Source: Duganella sp. Leaf126
GTDB taxonomy: Bacteria; Pseudomonadota; Gammaproteobacteria; Burkholderiales; Burkholderiaceae_D
NCBI RefSeq assembly: GCF_001423125.1
Contig: NZ_LMNW01000001.1
Coordinates: 63,181 to 127,180, forward strand
Direction: 5' to 3'
DNA: 64,000 nt
Shown: one piece after another, positions 35,663-45,957 of the stretch
Layout: every line of letters starts with the position of its first letter
How positions within the stretch are numbered: position 1 is the stretch's first letter
Made by a program: the position numbers and the translations under genes
Notes under the pieces: model-generated
The model's input: the letters and a program-made list of their open reading frames with translations, nothing else
Databases searched by the model: none
What the model was told of the DNA's origin: nothing

Positions 35663-35704
35663 ATCCGACTAAAATCATGTATTGCAAGAAATTAAGGGGA
35701 AGCC

Positions 35705-36811
35705 ATGGCACTGACTGAAGAAATACAAACCGCTAGAAAAAAGGTTGTCACAGATGGCTACGAGATGTCTCTTGGTGAAATAATTAATCTTTATAAGGAA
35801 AATGAATTAATTATAGATCCAGTATTTCAGAGGCTTTTTCGTTGGGATGATGAAAGAAAGACTCGATTTATTGAATCTTTAATTCTCGGCATTCCTATCC
35901 CTCCAATTTTTGTATATCAACATGAAACTGGAGTCTGGGAACTGATCGATGGTCTTCAACGCATTTCTACGGTTCTACAACTTACTGGCGACCTGAGCGG
36001 AGACCGAGCTGAACAGTTGGGTCCTTTGATCCTAAACGGAACCAGGTTTTTGCCAAGTTTAAATGAAAAAAGGTGGAAAGATTCGACGCCCGACTCTGGA
36101 GACGGCTTAGGTCAAGCACTCCAGATTGAGATAAAAAGAGCGAGAGTACGCGTCGAAATACTTAAGTCTGATAGCGATTTTTCAGCTAAGTTCGAATTAT
36201 TTCAGCGATTAAATACCGGTGGCGCTCGACTGTCTGAACAAGAAGTACGCAATAGCATTGCCGTTTCTTTAAATCGAGAATTTTATGATTGGTTGATCGC
36301 ACGATCCAATGAAGACTCATTTATACATACGACTGACCAGACTACAACAGCTCTTGAGTCACAACTTGGGGTGGAACTAGCATTGAGGTTCTTTGCCTTC
36401 CGATCTGTCCCATACATATCAGGCTTAGATGTACATGAATACCTTGATGACGCTCTTCTGAAAATTGCAGGGAATGGAGATTTCGACCTTCAAGAAAATC
36501 AAGTAATTTTCCACAAAACCTTTAAATATCTCGATGAAGCTTTGGGTGATAAAGCTTTTAAACGTTGGAACGGCAACAATTTTTCCGGTATGTTTTTAAT
36601 GTCGGTTTTCGAAGTATTGTCGATCGGCGTGTCTCAAAATTTGGCTGAATTAGATAAACTATCACCTCAAGAACGCATTGATTTAATTAAAGAAAAAGCG
36701 ATAATGCTTTGGAGCAACCCTATCTTCACCAAAAATTCTGGAGCTGGTGTCAGAGGAACGACCAGATTGATGCGATTACTACCTCTTGCCGGAGAATTAG
36801 TAAGACCTTAG
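35705..36811 (+). CDS. DUF262 domain protein (ParB/GmrS-like N-domain)
   Basis: 368 residues. The DUF262 signature is clear: an acidic and aromatic start (IIDPVFQRLFRWDDERKTRFIESLILGIPIPPIFVY), then the nucleotide-site motif LIDGLQRIST (residues 81-90), FELFQRLNTGGARLSEQEVRN and a helical C-terminal half. The domain is ParB/sulfiredoxin-like. In relatives such as GmrSD and BrxU it acts in NTP-dependent defence nucleases. The GmrD-type HNH domain (DUF1524) is absent, so this is a short stand-alone form. AAGGGGA precedes the ATG. A+T content is far above the neighbours (about 27-45% G+C in lines counted), a sign of transfer. Confidence 0.92.
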   Translation: MALTEEIQTARKKVVTDGYEMSLGEIINLYKENELIIDPVFQRLFRWDDERKTRFIESLILGIPIPPIFVYQHETGVWELIDGLQRISTVLQLTGDLSGDRAEQLGPLILNGTRFLPSLNEKRWKDSTPDSGDGLGQALQIEIKRARVRVEILKSDSDFSAKFELFQRLNTGGARLSEQEVRNSIAVSLNREFYDWLIARSNEDSFIHTTDQTTTALESQLGVELALRFFAFRSVPYISGLDVHEYLDDALLKIAGNGDFDLQENQVIFHKTFKYLDEALGDKAFKRWNGNNFSGMFLMSVFEVLSIGVSQNLAELDKLSPQERIDLIKEKAIMLWSNPIFTKNSGAGVRGTTRLMRLLPLAGELVRP

Positions 36812-36820
36812 GATTTCTAG

Positions 36821-37486
36821 ATGAACGATATTCGGACACTAACTCAGTTCCAGGACGCACTAGACAAAGAAATGGGATGGCGCGTTAAGGAGATCGGAGC
36901 ATTTCGTGTAGCATCTACTGGCAACGGTCCAGAAAGAAAGTTCTTTATCCGGGCTGGAATTGCTTTAGTATATGCCCACTGGGAAGGCTTTGTAAAATCC
37001 GCATCTGAACATTATTTAAATTTCATCAGTCATCAAGGGCATAAATACAGCGAATTAAAAAGCTGCTTCGCAATATTCGGTTTAAAGTCAAAACTTCAAA
37101 CGCTCGCCCTATCAAAGCAATCAATGGCAAACATATCAGCTTTTGAATTTATTATAAATGAACTAGAAAACCCAGCCAAGTTAAATCTATCTTCCGCGAT
37201 AGACACCGAGTCAAATTTATCATCTAAGGTTTTTTCCAATATAGCTAAATCACTTGACATCCAAGTCACCTCATACGAGACGAAGTTTAATCTAATCGAC
37301 GAAAGCTTAGTAAGTCGACGAAACCAGATCGCACATGGAGAATATCTAGAGTTAGGGGGGCGCGAATTCGGCGAATTAGTAGAAGAAATTCTTCAAATAA
37401 TGCGTGATTATAAAACTGACCTCCAAAATGCGGCCTCAACCCAGAGTTATAAAAAACCCTTGCAGAATTATTACGTCTACAATTAA
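36821..37486 (+). CDS. HEPN-family RNase-like protein (MAE_28990/MAE_18760 type)
   Basis: 221 residues, all-helical in appearance. The N-terminal pattern [29 protein letters not shown] (about 41-70) and the catalytic Rx4H motif RNQIAH (R167-H172) match the MAE_28990/MAE_18760 HEPN group. HEPN proteins are metal-independent RNases found in toxin-antitoxin, CRISPR and abortive infection systems. The gene starts 9 bases after the DUF262 stop, so the two are one operon and probably work together. Its stop codon overlaps the stop of the convergent proB. The sequence is as AT-rich as its partner. Confidence 0.88.
   Translation: MNDIRTLTQFQDALDKEMGWRVKEIGAFRVASTGNGPERKFFIRAGIALVYAHWEGFVKSASEHYLNFISHQGHKYSELKSCFAIFGLKSKLQTLALSKQSMANISAFEFIINELENPAKLNLSSAIDTESNLSSKVFSNIAKSLDIQVTSYETKFNLIDESLVSRRNQIAHGEYLELGGREFGELVEEILQIMRDYKTDLQNAASTQSYKKPLQNYYVYN
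37478..37484. repeat. Right copy of the 7-bp direct repeat bordering the AT-rich cassette
   Basis: TACAATT matches 35629-35635. It lies within the last codons of the HEPN gene, directly at the proB stop codon. Confidence 0.35.
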
Positions 37487-38601
37487 ATCAGCACCAGATT
37501 ATCGCGGTGCACGAGTTCCGTGCCTTCCACAAAGCCGAGGATGGCTTCGATCTCGCTGGACGGCTTGCGCATGATGCGGCGCGTTTCCGCGCTCGTGTAG
37601 TTCGACAGGCCGCGCGCCACCGGTACGCCGGCGCCATCGACGCAAGTGATCACGGCGCCGCGGCCAAATTCCCCTTTGACTTCCACCACGCCGATCGGCA
37701 ATAGCGACTTGCCCTCGGCCGTGAGCTTTTGCACGGCGCCCGCATCGAGCACGACCTGGCCTGCCGTATGCAGATGGTCAGCCATCCACTGCTTGCGCGC
37801 GGTCAGGTGGCCGGTCTCCGCCTGCAGTTCGGTGCCGATCGCCTCGCCGCCGGCCAGCCGCTCAAGCACACGGTGCTCACGGCCGTAGGCGATCACCGTG
37901 TGGGCGCCCGACTTGGCGGCGCGCCGGGCGGCCAGGATCTTGGTCAGCATGCCGCCGCGCCCCAAGCTGCTGCCGGCGCCGCCGGCCATCGCTTCGAGCG
38001 CCGGGTCGCCGGCGCGGCCGTGCGCGATCAATACGGCAGCCGGGTCCTTGCGCGGGTCGGCGCTGTACAGGCCTTGCTGGTCGGTGAGGATGATCAGGGC
38101 GTCGGCCTCGATCAGGTTGGCCACCAGCGCGCCGAGCGTGTCGTTGTCGCCGAACTTGATTTCGTCGGTGACCACCGTGTCGTTCTCGTTAATGATCGGC
38201 ACGATCCCCAGACGCAGCAAGGTGGTCAGCGTGGAGCGGGCGTTCAGGTAGCGTTCGCGGTCGGCCAGGTCGGCGTGGGTGAGCAGCACCTGGGCCGTGC
38301 CCAGGCCGTGGGTGCGGAAGCTGGTTTCGTAGATTTGCGCCAGGCCCATCTGGCCGACGGCGGCGCAGGCTTGCAGTTCGTGGATGTCGTGCGGGCGGCG
38401 TTCGAAACCGAGGCGCAGCATGCCCTCGGCAATGGCGCCGGACGACACCAGCACCACCTGCTTGCCGAGCGCGCGCAGGGCAGCGATTTGCGCTGCCCAG
38501 CGGGCAATGGCGGCGTGGTCGAGACCGCGGCCGTCGTTGGTGACCAGCGACGAGCCGACCTTGATGATGATGCGTTGGGCTTTTTGGATGACGGAATTCA
38601 T
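37483..38601 (-). CDS. proB: Glutamate 5-kinase
   Basis: 372 residues, the usual length with a PUA domain. Amino-acid kinase motifs are [49 protein letters not shown] and [13 protein letters not shown]. The C-terminal PUA domain runs from about 280 ([25 protein letters not shown]). It phosphorylates glutamate in the first step of proline synthesis. I chose ATG 38601 ([16 protein letters not shown]); a longer frame to 38745 is not protein-like. Downstream of obgE, as often seen, but separated by a terminator and about 217 bases. The stop overlaps the HEPN stop. Confidence 0.97.
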   Translation of the reverse strand: MNSVIQKAQRIIIKVGSSLVTNDGRGLDHAAIARWAAQIAALRALGKQVVLVSSGAIAEGMLRLGFERRPHDIHELQACAAVGQMGLAQIYETSFRTHGLGTAQVLLTHADLADRERYLNARSTLTTLLRLGIVPIINENDTVVTDEIKFGDNDTLGALVANLIEADALIILTDQQGLYSADPRKDPAAVLIAHGRAGDPALEAMAGGAGSSLGRGGMLTKILAARRAAKSGAHTVIAYGREHRVLERLAGGEAIGTELQAETGHLTARKQWMADHLHTAGQVVLDAGAVQKLTAEGKSLLPIGVVEVKGEFGRGAVITCVDGAGVPVARGLSNYTSAETRRIMRKPSSEIEAILGFVEGTELVHRDNLVLI

Positions 38602-38756
38602 GGGGGCGACACGGCTCCAGACTAGCGAAAGAAAACGACGGTACTGCGAAGCTGCCAGATGTGTTGAAAGTGCGCAGGTCGGGGCGGATGGCCCTGCATG
38701 GCAGAGAGGCGCCGGCCTTGTGGTGACAACGGCGGCGAGCATCATCAGCTGCCCGG

Positions 38757-38797
38757 AATAAAAAAAGGCATAAGCAGCGCATGCTGATTATGCCTTT
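38757..38797 (-). terminator. Rho-independent terminator of obgE
   Basis: A 10-bp stem (AAAGGCATAA at 38764-38773 with TTATGCCTTT at 38788-38797) is followed on the minus strand by a T-rich run (38757-38766 read in reverse). Confidence 0.88.
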
Positions 38798-38818
38798 GAT
38801 ATCGAATTTCGTCGAGGA

Positions 38819-39975
<1,157 letters not shown>

Positions 39976-40036
39976 CGATTGAAGGCTTGCGCCTTACAAA
40001 GCGGACAGTGCGCGCCGCGCACCATCCGTGCAGCCA

Positions 40037-40297
40037 TTACGCTGCTGCGACTACGGTAACGTACTGCTTCGAGCCTGCGCCCTTGACGACGAACTTGACC
40101 ACGCCGTCCACCAGGGCGAACAGGGTGTGGTCCTTGCCGGTGCCAACGCCTTCGCCGGCGCGCACTGGAGTGCCGCGTTGACGAATGATGATGCCGCCTG
40201 CATTGATCGTTTGACCGCCGTAGACTTTAACGCCCAGGCGTTTTGATTCTGAGTCACGACCATTTCGCGTAGTGCCGCCGCCTTTTTTGTGTGCCAT
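40037..40297 (-). CDS. rpmA: 50S ribosomal protein L27
   Basis: 86 residues starting [24 protein letters not shown], the standard L27 N-terminus that reaches the peptidyl-transferase centre. The rest ([32 protein letters not shown]) is typical. It lies downstream of rplU. Confidence 0.98.
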   Translation of the reverse strand: MAHKKGGGTTRNGRDSESKRLGVKVYGGQTINAGGIIIRQRGTPVRAGEGVGTGKDHTLFALVDGVVKFVVKGAGSKQYVTVVAAA

Positions 40298-40335
40298 GCT
40301 AAAGCTCCTTGAATGCTAGAGGTGCCGAAACGGGA

Positions 40336-40647
40336 TTAGCCGTTGATCGAGACGATTTGGATTTCGGTGTAGTTCTGACGATGGCCTTGATGCTTCTGGT
40401 AGTGCTTACGACGACGCATCTTGAAAATCTTCACCTTGTCGTGACGACCGTGTGCCACAACAGTAACCAGAACCTTGGCACCTTCAACCAGCGGCGCACC
40501 AAACTTGATGCTGTCGCCCGCGCCGACGGCGAGGACTTGGTCGATGGTGATTTCGGAACCAATGTCTGCAGGTATCTGTTCTACTTTGAGTTTTTCGCCA
40601 GCGACAACTTTGTATTGTTTGCCACCGGTTTTTATGACCGCGTACAT
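40336..40647 (-). CDS. rplU: 50S ribosomal protein L21
   Basis: 103 residues from ATG 40647 ([25 protein letters not shown]). The L21 signature [21 protein letters not shown] is present near the C-terminus. An in-frame ATG at 40665 would add six residues and is less likely. It is transcribed from the strong promoter at 40750-40778 and followed by rpmA. Confidence 0.98.
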   Translation of the reverse strand: MYAVIKTGGKQYKVVAGEKLKVEQIPADIGSEITIDQVLAVGAGDSIKFGAPLVEGAKVLVTVVAHGRHDKVKIFKMRRRKHYQKHQGHRQNYTEIQIVSING

Positions 40648-40749
40648 GATTTGAAACCTCTTCAAATGTTAAAAAAAATCCGTCGGCGCCTTGCTGGCGC
40701 AGTCACCTGAACAGTGCTGCTGTCCTGCATGGAAACCGGGGAACCGCAG

Positions 40750-40778
40750 ATTATACATGGGATGGGTTTTCGCGTCAA
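40750..40778 (-). promoter_or_regulatory. Strong sigma-70 promoter of rplU-rpmA
   Basis: On the minus strand TTGACG and TATAAT are 17 bases apart. Transcription would start near 40743, giving a leader of about 95 bases before the L21 ATG. A small GC hairpin lies in that leader (about 40685-40699). Confidence 0.9.
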
Positions 40779-40878
40779 AAACTATTCACAAACCGGCGGC
40801 GGCGTGGTATGTCAGTCAATGATCGGGCCGCCAAGATAGACAAATCCACCAGCGCCCCCGGTAGCGGGGGCCATGTCG

Positions 40879-40884
40879 TATAAT
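40879..40884 (+). promoter_or_regulatory. -10 element of ispB
   Basis: TATAAT lies 14 bases before the first ATG of ispB. A short GC hairpin (CCCCCG-GTAG-CGGGGG) overlaps where the -35 would be, so no good -35 is seen. The message from here would have a very short leader. Confidence 0.55.
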
Positions 40885-40897
40885 CTCGGCACCTATA

Positions 40898-41908
40898 ATG
40901 TCAACGCACAGGTTCGTCTTGTCTGCCGCTACCCACACCGCTTCCCAGAACACCATCGCCCACTCGATCGCCGCCGACATGGACGCGGTCAACGCGGTGA
41001 TCCGCCGCAAGCTGCATTCCGAGGTCAGCCTCGTCAATCAGATTGCCGAATACATCATCAGCGCCGGCGGCAAGCGCCTGCGCCCGGTGCTGGTATTGCT
41101 GGTAGCGAATGCCTATTCTTACAAGGGCAGCGCCCACCACGAGCTCGCTGCCGTGGTCGAATTCATCCACACCGCCACCCTGCTGCACGACGACGTGGTC
41201 GATGAATCGTCGCTGCGCCGGGGCCGCGCCACGGCCAATGCCCTGTTCGGCAATGCGGCGTCGGTGCTGGTGGGCGACTTTTTGTACTCGCGCGCGTTCC
41301 AGATGATGGCCGACCTGGCCAATATGCGCGTGATGCAGATCCTGTCCGAGGCGACCAACGTGATCGCCGAAGGCGAAGTGCTGCAACTGCTGAACATGCA
41401 CGACCCGGATGTGAGCCAGGAACGCTATTTACAGGTGATCCGCTCGAAAACCGCCAAGCTGTTCGAGGCTGCTGCCGAGCTGGGCGCGCTGATCGCCGGC
41501 GCCACCGAGCCGCAGATCGCCGCCGCCGGCGAATACGGCCGCTCGCTGGGCACTGCCTTCCAGCTGATCGACGACGTGCTCGACTACGCCGGCGACGCTG
41601 CCGAAATCGGCAAGAACGTCGGCGACGACCTGCGCGAAGGCAAACCGACGCTGCCGCTGATCTACCTGATGGAAAACGGCACGCCAGAACAACGCGAACT
41701 GGTGCGCACTTGCATCGAGCAAGGCGACGAACAGCATTTCGACGCCGTCCTCGCGGCCGTCACCAGCAGCGGCGCGCTGGACTTCACGCGCCGCCAGGCC
41801 GAGATCGCAGCCGACCGCGCCGCCGAAGCGATTGCCGGGCTGCCCGACAGCCAGTACAAGGAATCGCTGCTGCAGCTGGCGCACTTCTCGGTCAACCGCA
41901 CCCACTAA
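40898..41908 (+). CDS. ispB: Long-chain polyprenyl diphosphate synthase (octaprenyl type)
   Basis: 336 residues from this start. It carries both aspartate-rich motifs, LLHDDVVDES and IDDVLDYAG, with GGKRLRPVLVLL near the front. It elongates farnesyl diphosphate with isopentenyl diphosphate to the C40-type side chain of ubiquinone. The start is uncertain: ATG 40898 is nearly leaderless, while TTG 40919 (giving MSAATHTASQN) has CAGG seven bases upstream. It is divergent from rplU, a conserved arrangement. Confidence 0.95.
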   Translation: MSTHRFVLSAATHTASQNTIAHSIAADMDAVNAVIRRKLHSEVSLVNQIAEYIISAGGKRLRPVLVLLVANAYSYKGSAHHELAAVVEFIHTATLLHDDVVDESSLRRGRATANALFGNAASVLVGDFLYSRAFQMMADLANMRVMQILSEATNVIAEGEVLQLLNMHDPDVSQERYLQVIRSKTAKLFEAAAELGALIAGATEPQIAAAGEYGRSLGTAFQLIDDVLDYAGDAAEIGKNVGDDLREGKPTLPLIYLMENGTPEQRELVRTCIEQGDEQHFDAVLAAVTSSGALDFTRRQAEIAADRAAEAIAGLPDSQYKESLLQLAHFSVNRTH

Positions 41909-41935
41909 TCAAACGGCGCCATCGGCGCCGTTTGA
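41909..41935. terminator. Bidirectional terminator between ispB and the ArsC-family gene
   Basis: A 12-bp perfect inverted repeat (TCAAACGGCGCC at 41909-41920 and its complement at 41924-41935) has a three-base loop. It lies between two convergent genes. Confidence 0.8.
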
Positions 41936-41950
41936 TTTAATGGATCCCGA

Positions 41951-42298
41951 TTACAGGATCTCCTGCACCAGCTCGAACGGCCGGCACAGGCGCACGCCCT
42001 TGTCGGTCACCACGAACGGCCGGTTGATCAGGATCGGATGCGCCATCATCGCGTCCAGCAGCGCCGCGTCCGGCAAAGACAAGTCAGCCAGTCCCAGCTC
42101 GGCGTACAGGTCGCCCTTGTCGCGCATGGCCTGGCGCACGGTCAGGCCGGACCTGGCGATCAGGTCCTGCAATTGCGCGCGGGTGGGCGGAGTTTTCACG
42201 TAATCGATGATCTGCGGCTCGACGCCGGTGGCGCGGATCGCCTCCAGGGTCTTGCGCGATGTGCCGCACGCGGTATTGTGGTAAATCGTGATTGCCAT
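41951..42298 (-). CDS. arsC: ArsC-family arsenate reductase (glutaredoxin type)
   Basis: 115 residues. The catalytic cysteine loop is YHNTACGTSRKTLEAI (E. coli ArsC: NPACGTSRNTL). NRPFVVTDKGVRLCRP carries the conserved arginine region. It would reduce arsenate to arsenite with glutathione/glutaredoxin. It stands alone with no arsB/arsR, so it may be a related thioredoxin-fold reductase of the ArsC/Spx family rather than a dedicated resistance gene. The start is ATG 42298; upstream frame overlaps the tRNA and is not coding. Confidence 0.9.
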   Translation of the reverse strand: MAITIYHNTACGTSRKTLEAIRATGVEPQIIDYVKTPPTRAQLQDLIARSGLTVRQAMRDKGDLYAELGLADLSLPDAALLDAMMAHPILINRPFVVTDKGVRLCRPFELVQEIL

Positions 42299-42414
42299 GG
42301 CGCTGCCTTTGAAGTCAAAGCCGGCATTATCCCCCAACCCGCCTGGCCCCGCCCGTGGCGCGCACGCATCAGCCATTGTGTCGGCGCCAGGAATATGCTG
42401 AAATATTAAAAAGT

Positions 42415-42491
42415 CGGGGTGTAGCTTAGCCCGGTAGAGCGCTACGTTCGGGACGTAGAGGCCGGAGGTTCGAATCCTCTCACCCCGACCA
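42415..42491 (+). tRNA. tRNA-Pro (CGG)
   Basis: 77 bases with a complete cloverleaf. The acceptor stem CGGGGTG pairs with CACCCCG, the D-arm follows GTAGCTTAGCCCGGTAGAGC, and the anticodon loop is TTCGGGA (CGG at 42449-42451). The T-arm contains GGTTCGAATCC, and the CCA end is encoded. Confidence 0.98.
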
Positions 42492-42715
42492 AGCAAGACC
42501 AGCATGAAGTAAAACGGCAGATGTAGCTCCCTCATCGCTGCCGGTCAGCCCCCCACTCATGATCTGTGCAAGTTGAATCACTGCCCCCTTTGCGGGCATG
42601 CCCTCCTGTCCCCAAAAGCAATTGAGCCGTCTGCCTGACGCGTCACCCCACCGCCCACCACCTGCGGCAAATGCTAGACTGCCACCAAAAGTCAACACCA
42701 CACCAAGGAGACCCC

Positions 42716-44431
42716 ATGCCACAGACGCGCGCTGACCTGCACCGAGCCGCCTCCGAACAACCGAGCTACGCCCACGGCGCCCACGATGTGCCGCTGATCG
42801 GCGTCACCATTGGCCGCTTTCTGGCCGACATCGCCGCGCGCCATGGCGGTAACGAGGCGCTGGTGGTGCCGCACCAGCAGGTGCGCTGGACCTATGCCGA
42901 ACTCGATGCGCGCGTGTCGCGGCTGGCGGCGAACTTGCTGGCGCTGGGGTTGCAGCCCGGTGACCGGGTCGGCATCTGGTCGCAGAACTGCGCCGAGTGG
43001 GTGCTGGTGCAGTTTGCCACCGCGCGCGCCGGGCTGGTGCTGGTCAACATCAACCCGGCCTACCGGCGCAGCGAGCTCGAATATGTGCTGGGCAAGGTGC
43101 AGTGTGCGGCGCTGATCCTGGCGCCGGCGTTCAAGACCAGCGACTACCTGGCCATCGTCAACGCCGTGGTGCCGCAGCTGCAGCGCAGCCACCCGGGCCA
43201 GCTGCAGGCGCCAACGCTGCCGCAGCTGCGCCACGTGATCCGGCTCGGCGCGGAGCGCACGCCGGGCATGCGCAACTTCGACGATCTGCTGGCGCTGCCC
43301 GGTGCCGCGCAACAGGCGGCGCTGGCCGCAGCCGAGGCCACGCTGCAGTTCGACGATGCGGTCAATATCCAGTTCACGTCCGGCACCACGGGTGCCCCCA
43401 AGGGCGCCACGCTCACCCACCACAACATCCTCAACAACGGTTTCTTCGTCGGCGAAGCGATGCGCCTGACCGAACGCGACCGGTTGTGCATCCCGGTGCC
43501 GCTCTACCATTGCTTCGGCATGGTGCTCGGCAACCTGGCCTGCGTCACCCACGGCGCGACGATGGTGTTCCCCGGCGAAAGCTTCGAGCCGGCAGCAGTG
43601 CTGGCCACGGTGCAGGCCGAGCGCTGCACCGGACTGCACGGCGTGCCCACCATGTTCATCGGCATGCTCGACCATCCCGAGTTCAGCCGCTACGATTTAT
43701 CGACGCTGCGCACCGGCATCATGGCCGGCTCGCCCTGCCCGGCCGAAGTGATGAGCCGGGTGATCGAGCGCATGCACCTGACCGACATCACCATCGCCTA
43801 CGGCATGACGGAAACGTCGCCGGTCAGCTTCCAGAGTTCGGTGGACGATCCCGTGCACTTGCGCGTCTCGACCATCGGCCGCGTCCACCCGCACCTCGAA
43901 GTCAAAATCGTCGATGGCGACGGCCGCATCGTGCCGCGCGGCGTAAAAGGCGAGCTGCTCACGCGCGGCTATTCCGTCATGCTCGGCTACTGGGACGACC
44001 CGCAGCAAACCCGCGACACCATCGATGCCGCGCGCTGGCTGCACACGGGCGACCTTGCCGTCATGGACGCGCAGGGCTTTGCCAGCATCGTCGGCCGCGC
44101 CAAGGACATGGTGATCCGCGGCGGCGAAAACATCTACCCGCGCGAGATCGAGGAATTCCTGTATCGCCACCCCAAGGTGCAGGATGTCCAGTGCGTTGGC
44201 GTGCCCGACGAAAAATACGGCGAAGAATTGTGCGCCTGCATCATCGTGCGGCCCGGAATGACCGCCGACGAGGCCGAGATCCGCGCGTTTTGCCAGGACC
44301 AGATCGCCCGCTACAAGATCCCGCGCTACATCCGTTTCGTCACCGCGTTCCCGATGACGGTCACCGGCAAGATCCAGAAATACTTGCTTCGGCAACAAGT
44401 GACGAATGACCTCGGAATCGGCCAGCAATAG
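42716..44431 (+). CDS. AMP-binding acyl-CoA synthetase
   Basis: 571 residues. The adenylate-forming motifs are the P-loop-like [44 protein letters not shown] and [20 protein letters not shown]. The catalytic lysine near the end is in [12 protein letters not shown]. It activates a carboxylic or fatty acid to its CoA thioester through an acyl-AMP. The sequence resembles medium-chain fatty acyl-CoA ligases of the FadD/AMP-binding group. AAGGAG precedes the ATG. It is alone. Confidence 0.93.
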   Translation: MPQTRADLHRAASEQPSYAHGAHDVPLIGVTIGRFLADIAARHGGNEALVVPHQQVRWTYAELDARVSRLAANLLALGLQPGDRVGIWSQNCAEWVLVQFATARAGLVLVNINPAYRRSELEYVLGKVQCAALILAPAFKTSDYLAIVNAVVPQLQRSHPGQLQAPTLPQLRHVIRLGAERTPGMRNFDDLLALPGAAQQAALAAAEATLQFDDAVNIQFTSGTTGAPKGATLTHHNILNNGFFVGEAMRLTERDRLCIPVPLYHCFGMVLGNLACVTHGATMVFPGESFEPAAVLATVQAERCTGLHGVPTMFIGMLDHPEFSRYDLSTLRTGIMAGSPCPAEVMSRVIERMHLTDITIAYGMTETSPVSFQSSVDDPVHLRVSTIGRVHPHLEVKIVDGDGRIVPRGVKGELLTRGYSVMLGYWDDPQQTRDTIDAARWLHTGDLAVMDAQGFASIVGRAKDMVIRGGENIYPREIEEFLYRHPKVQDVQCVGVPDEKYGEELCACIIVRPGMTADEAEIRAFCQDQIARYKIPRYIRFVTAFPMTVTGKIQKYLLRQQVTNDLGIGQQ

Positions 44432-44471
44432 CCACGCCATGGTGCACTGCAAGCATGAAACCAGTTTTATG

Positions 44472-44497
44472 GTGTTTTTATGATGCAATAAAAACAC
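44472..44497. other. Perfect AT-rich inverted repeat downstream of the acyl-CoA synthetase
   Basis: GTGTTTTTAT (44472-44481) and ATAAAAACAC (44488-44497) form a 10-bp perfect inverted repeat with the loop GATGCA. It could be a weak terminator or an operator for the next gene, 117 bases away. Confidence 0.6.
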
Positions 44498-44613
44498 GAA
44501 AAAATAGGTAAATCTGACACCGAAAGTGACGATTTAGACGAACACTATTGGACACAAATCAAGTATCCCCCTTATCATAAATGTTGATTTTTGAAACATT
44601 TCCTGGAGGATAC

Positions 44614-45741
44614 ATGCATACAAGTGATGCTGTTGCTGCGCCGCACAACAAGCCAGTCCGATTACCGTTCATCGACATCGCCAAAGGGCTGGGCATCCTC
44701 CTGATCGTGCTCGGGCATAACCAGATGTTCGGTTTCCGCTTTCCCGATGTCCGCGACTTTCTTACCGCATTCCGCCTGCCTTTCTTTTTCTTCATGGCCG
44801 GCGTGACTTTTTCGGTAGGAAACAAGTCGCTCGGACAAGTGGCGCTGCGCCGCGCCGACGCATGGCTCAAGCCGATGGTGGTGGTGGTGCTGGTCACCGG
44901 CCTGTTCGATACCATGCTCAACGGCGAAACCTGGGAAAGCGTGTTGCTCGGTCTGGCCTATCCGACCGGGTTCACGATCGATCCGCTGCCGCTGTGGTTC
45001 CTGGCCCACCTGTGGTTGTTGTACCTGTTCTGCACGGTGCTGCTCAAGTCCGATGCGCGCCTGTACGACACCTGGCCCAAGCGCATCTTGCTGTTGCTCG
45101 TGCTGGCGACCTGCGGCTACCTGATGATGACGACGTTTGCCAGCGGGGCCGACGTGCCGGCCTGCCGCAGCCAGAGCGAATTCAGCACCGAGCTGTTCCA
45201 GTGCGGCCTGCCATTTAGCGCCGACATCCTGCTGATGACCAGTTTTTATTTTTTGCTCGGTAATTTTTTATCGAGCCGCATCAAGTTCTTCCAAATCAAC
45301 TGGGCCTGGGCGGCGCTGGCGCTGCTGGCGATGGCCGTGTTCCAGTTCGGTTTCGATTACAAGATCGACTTCAACCTGCGCCACTACGACACGCCGGTGC
45401 TGACCACGCTGCAAGCGCTGTGCGGCATCTACCTGATGCTGTGTACCTGCATGCTGCTGTCCAGGGTAAAAGTGGCGGCGGGCATCCTCTGCTACTTCGG
45501 TGCGGCCAGCCTGTTCATCCTGCTGTTCCACCTGAGCATACTGCACGCGCTGCTCCCGGTACTGCAACGCGACATCCATTCAAGCGTGATCATCGTGGTG
45601 ATTTCGCTGGTGGTGGCTGCGGGCGTGCCGGCCATCCTGTGGGAGATTTGCAAGCACAGCAAGGTACTGTCGTCGCTGCTGCTGCCGCGCAAATGGCAGC
45701 GCCAGCCGGTCGTGCACACGGTCCAGGCTACCGCGTCCTGA
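44614..45741 (+). CDS. Acyltransferase-3 family membrane protein
   Basis: 375 residues. The N-terminal pattern LPFIDIAKGLGILLIVLGHN (catalytic-type histidine in LGHN) and FRLPFFFFMAGVTF are the acyltransferase-3 signature. About ten transmembrane helices follow. Such proteins O-acylate extracellular sugars, lipids or osmolytes. GGAGG lies six bases before ATG 44614, so this start is preferred over 44581. No neighbouring glycan genes point to a substrate. Confidence 0.9.
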   Translation: MHTSDAVAAPHNKPVRLPFIDIAKGLGILLIVLGHNQMFGFRFPDVRDFLTAFRLPFFFFMAGVTFSVGNKSLGQVALRRADAWLKPMVVVVLVTGLFDTMLNGETWESVLLGLAYPTGFTIDPLPLWFLAHLWLLYLFCTVLLKSDARLYDTWPKRILLLLVLATCGYLMMTTFASGADVPACRSQSEFSTELFQCGLPFSADILLMTSFYFLLGNFLSSRIKFFQINWAWAALALLAMAVFQFGFDYKIDFNLRHYDTPVLTTLQALCGIYLMLCTCMLLSRVKVAAGILCYFGAASLFILLFHLSILHALLPVLQRDIHSSVIIVVISLVVAAGVPAILWEICKHSKVLSSLLLPRKWQRQPVVHTVQATAS

Positions 45742-45760
45742 GTTACCGCACCCGACGTAC

Positions 45761-45788
45761 CGCGCCACCGTGACGCTGCGGTGGCGCG
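45761..45788 (+). terminator. Terminator-like hairpin after the acyltransferase gene
   Basis: A perfect 10-bp inverted repeat (CGCGCCACCG at 45761-45770 and CGGTGGCGCG at 45779-45788) has an 8-base loop. It is followed only by GGATGGTTT, so termination may be partial. Confidence 0.55.
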
Positions 45789-45957
45789 GGATGGTTTGCC
45801 GCTGACAGCTACAGCTGATGGCTGACGGCTGGCCGCAGCCGGCAAAATGCCCGCCCTCCCGATCGCCACACCGCAGCCGCCCACAGTGTGGGCCATCGCG
45901 CGCCTCCCGTGCGAACATGTCGCCAATGGCATGGATAGACGAGGAGCGTGGCTAGCA

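Noticed and set aside
38602..38745. Upstream extension of proB
   Set aside because: Known ProB proteins start at [13 protein letters not shown] residues; the extra 48 codons have no family match.
42299..42535. N-terminal extension of the ArsC gene with the string GERIRTSG
   Set aside because: That string is the antisense translation of the tRNA-Pro gene, a common annotation artefact.
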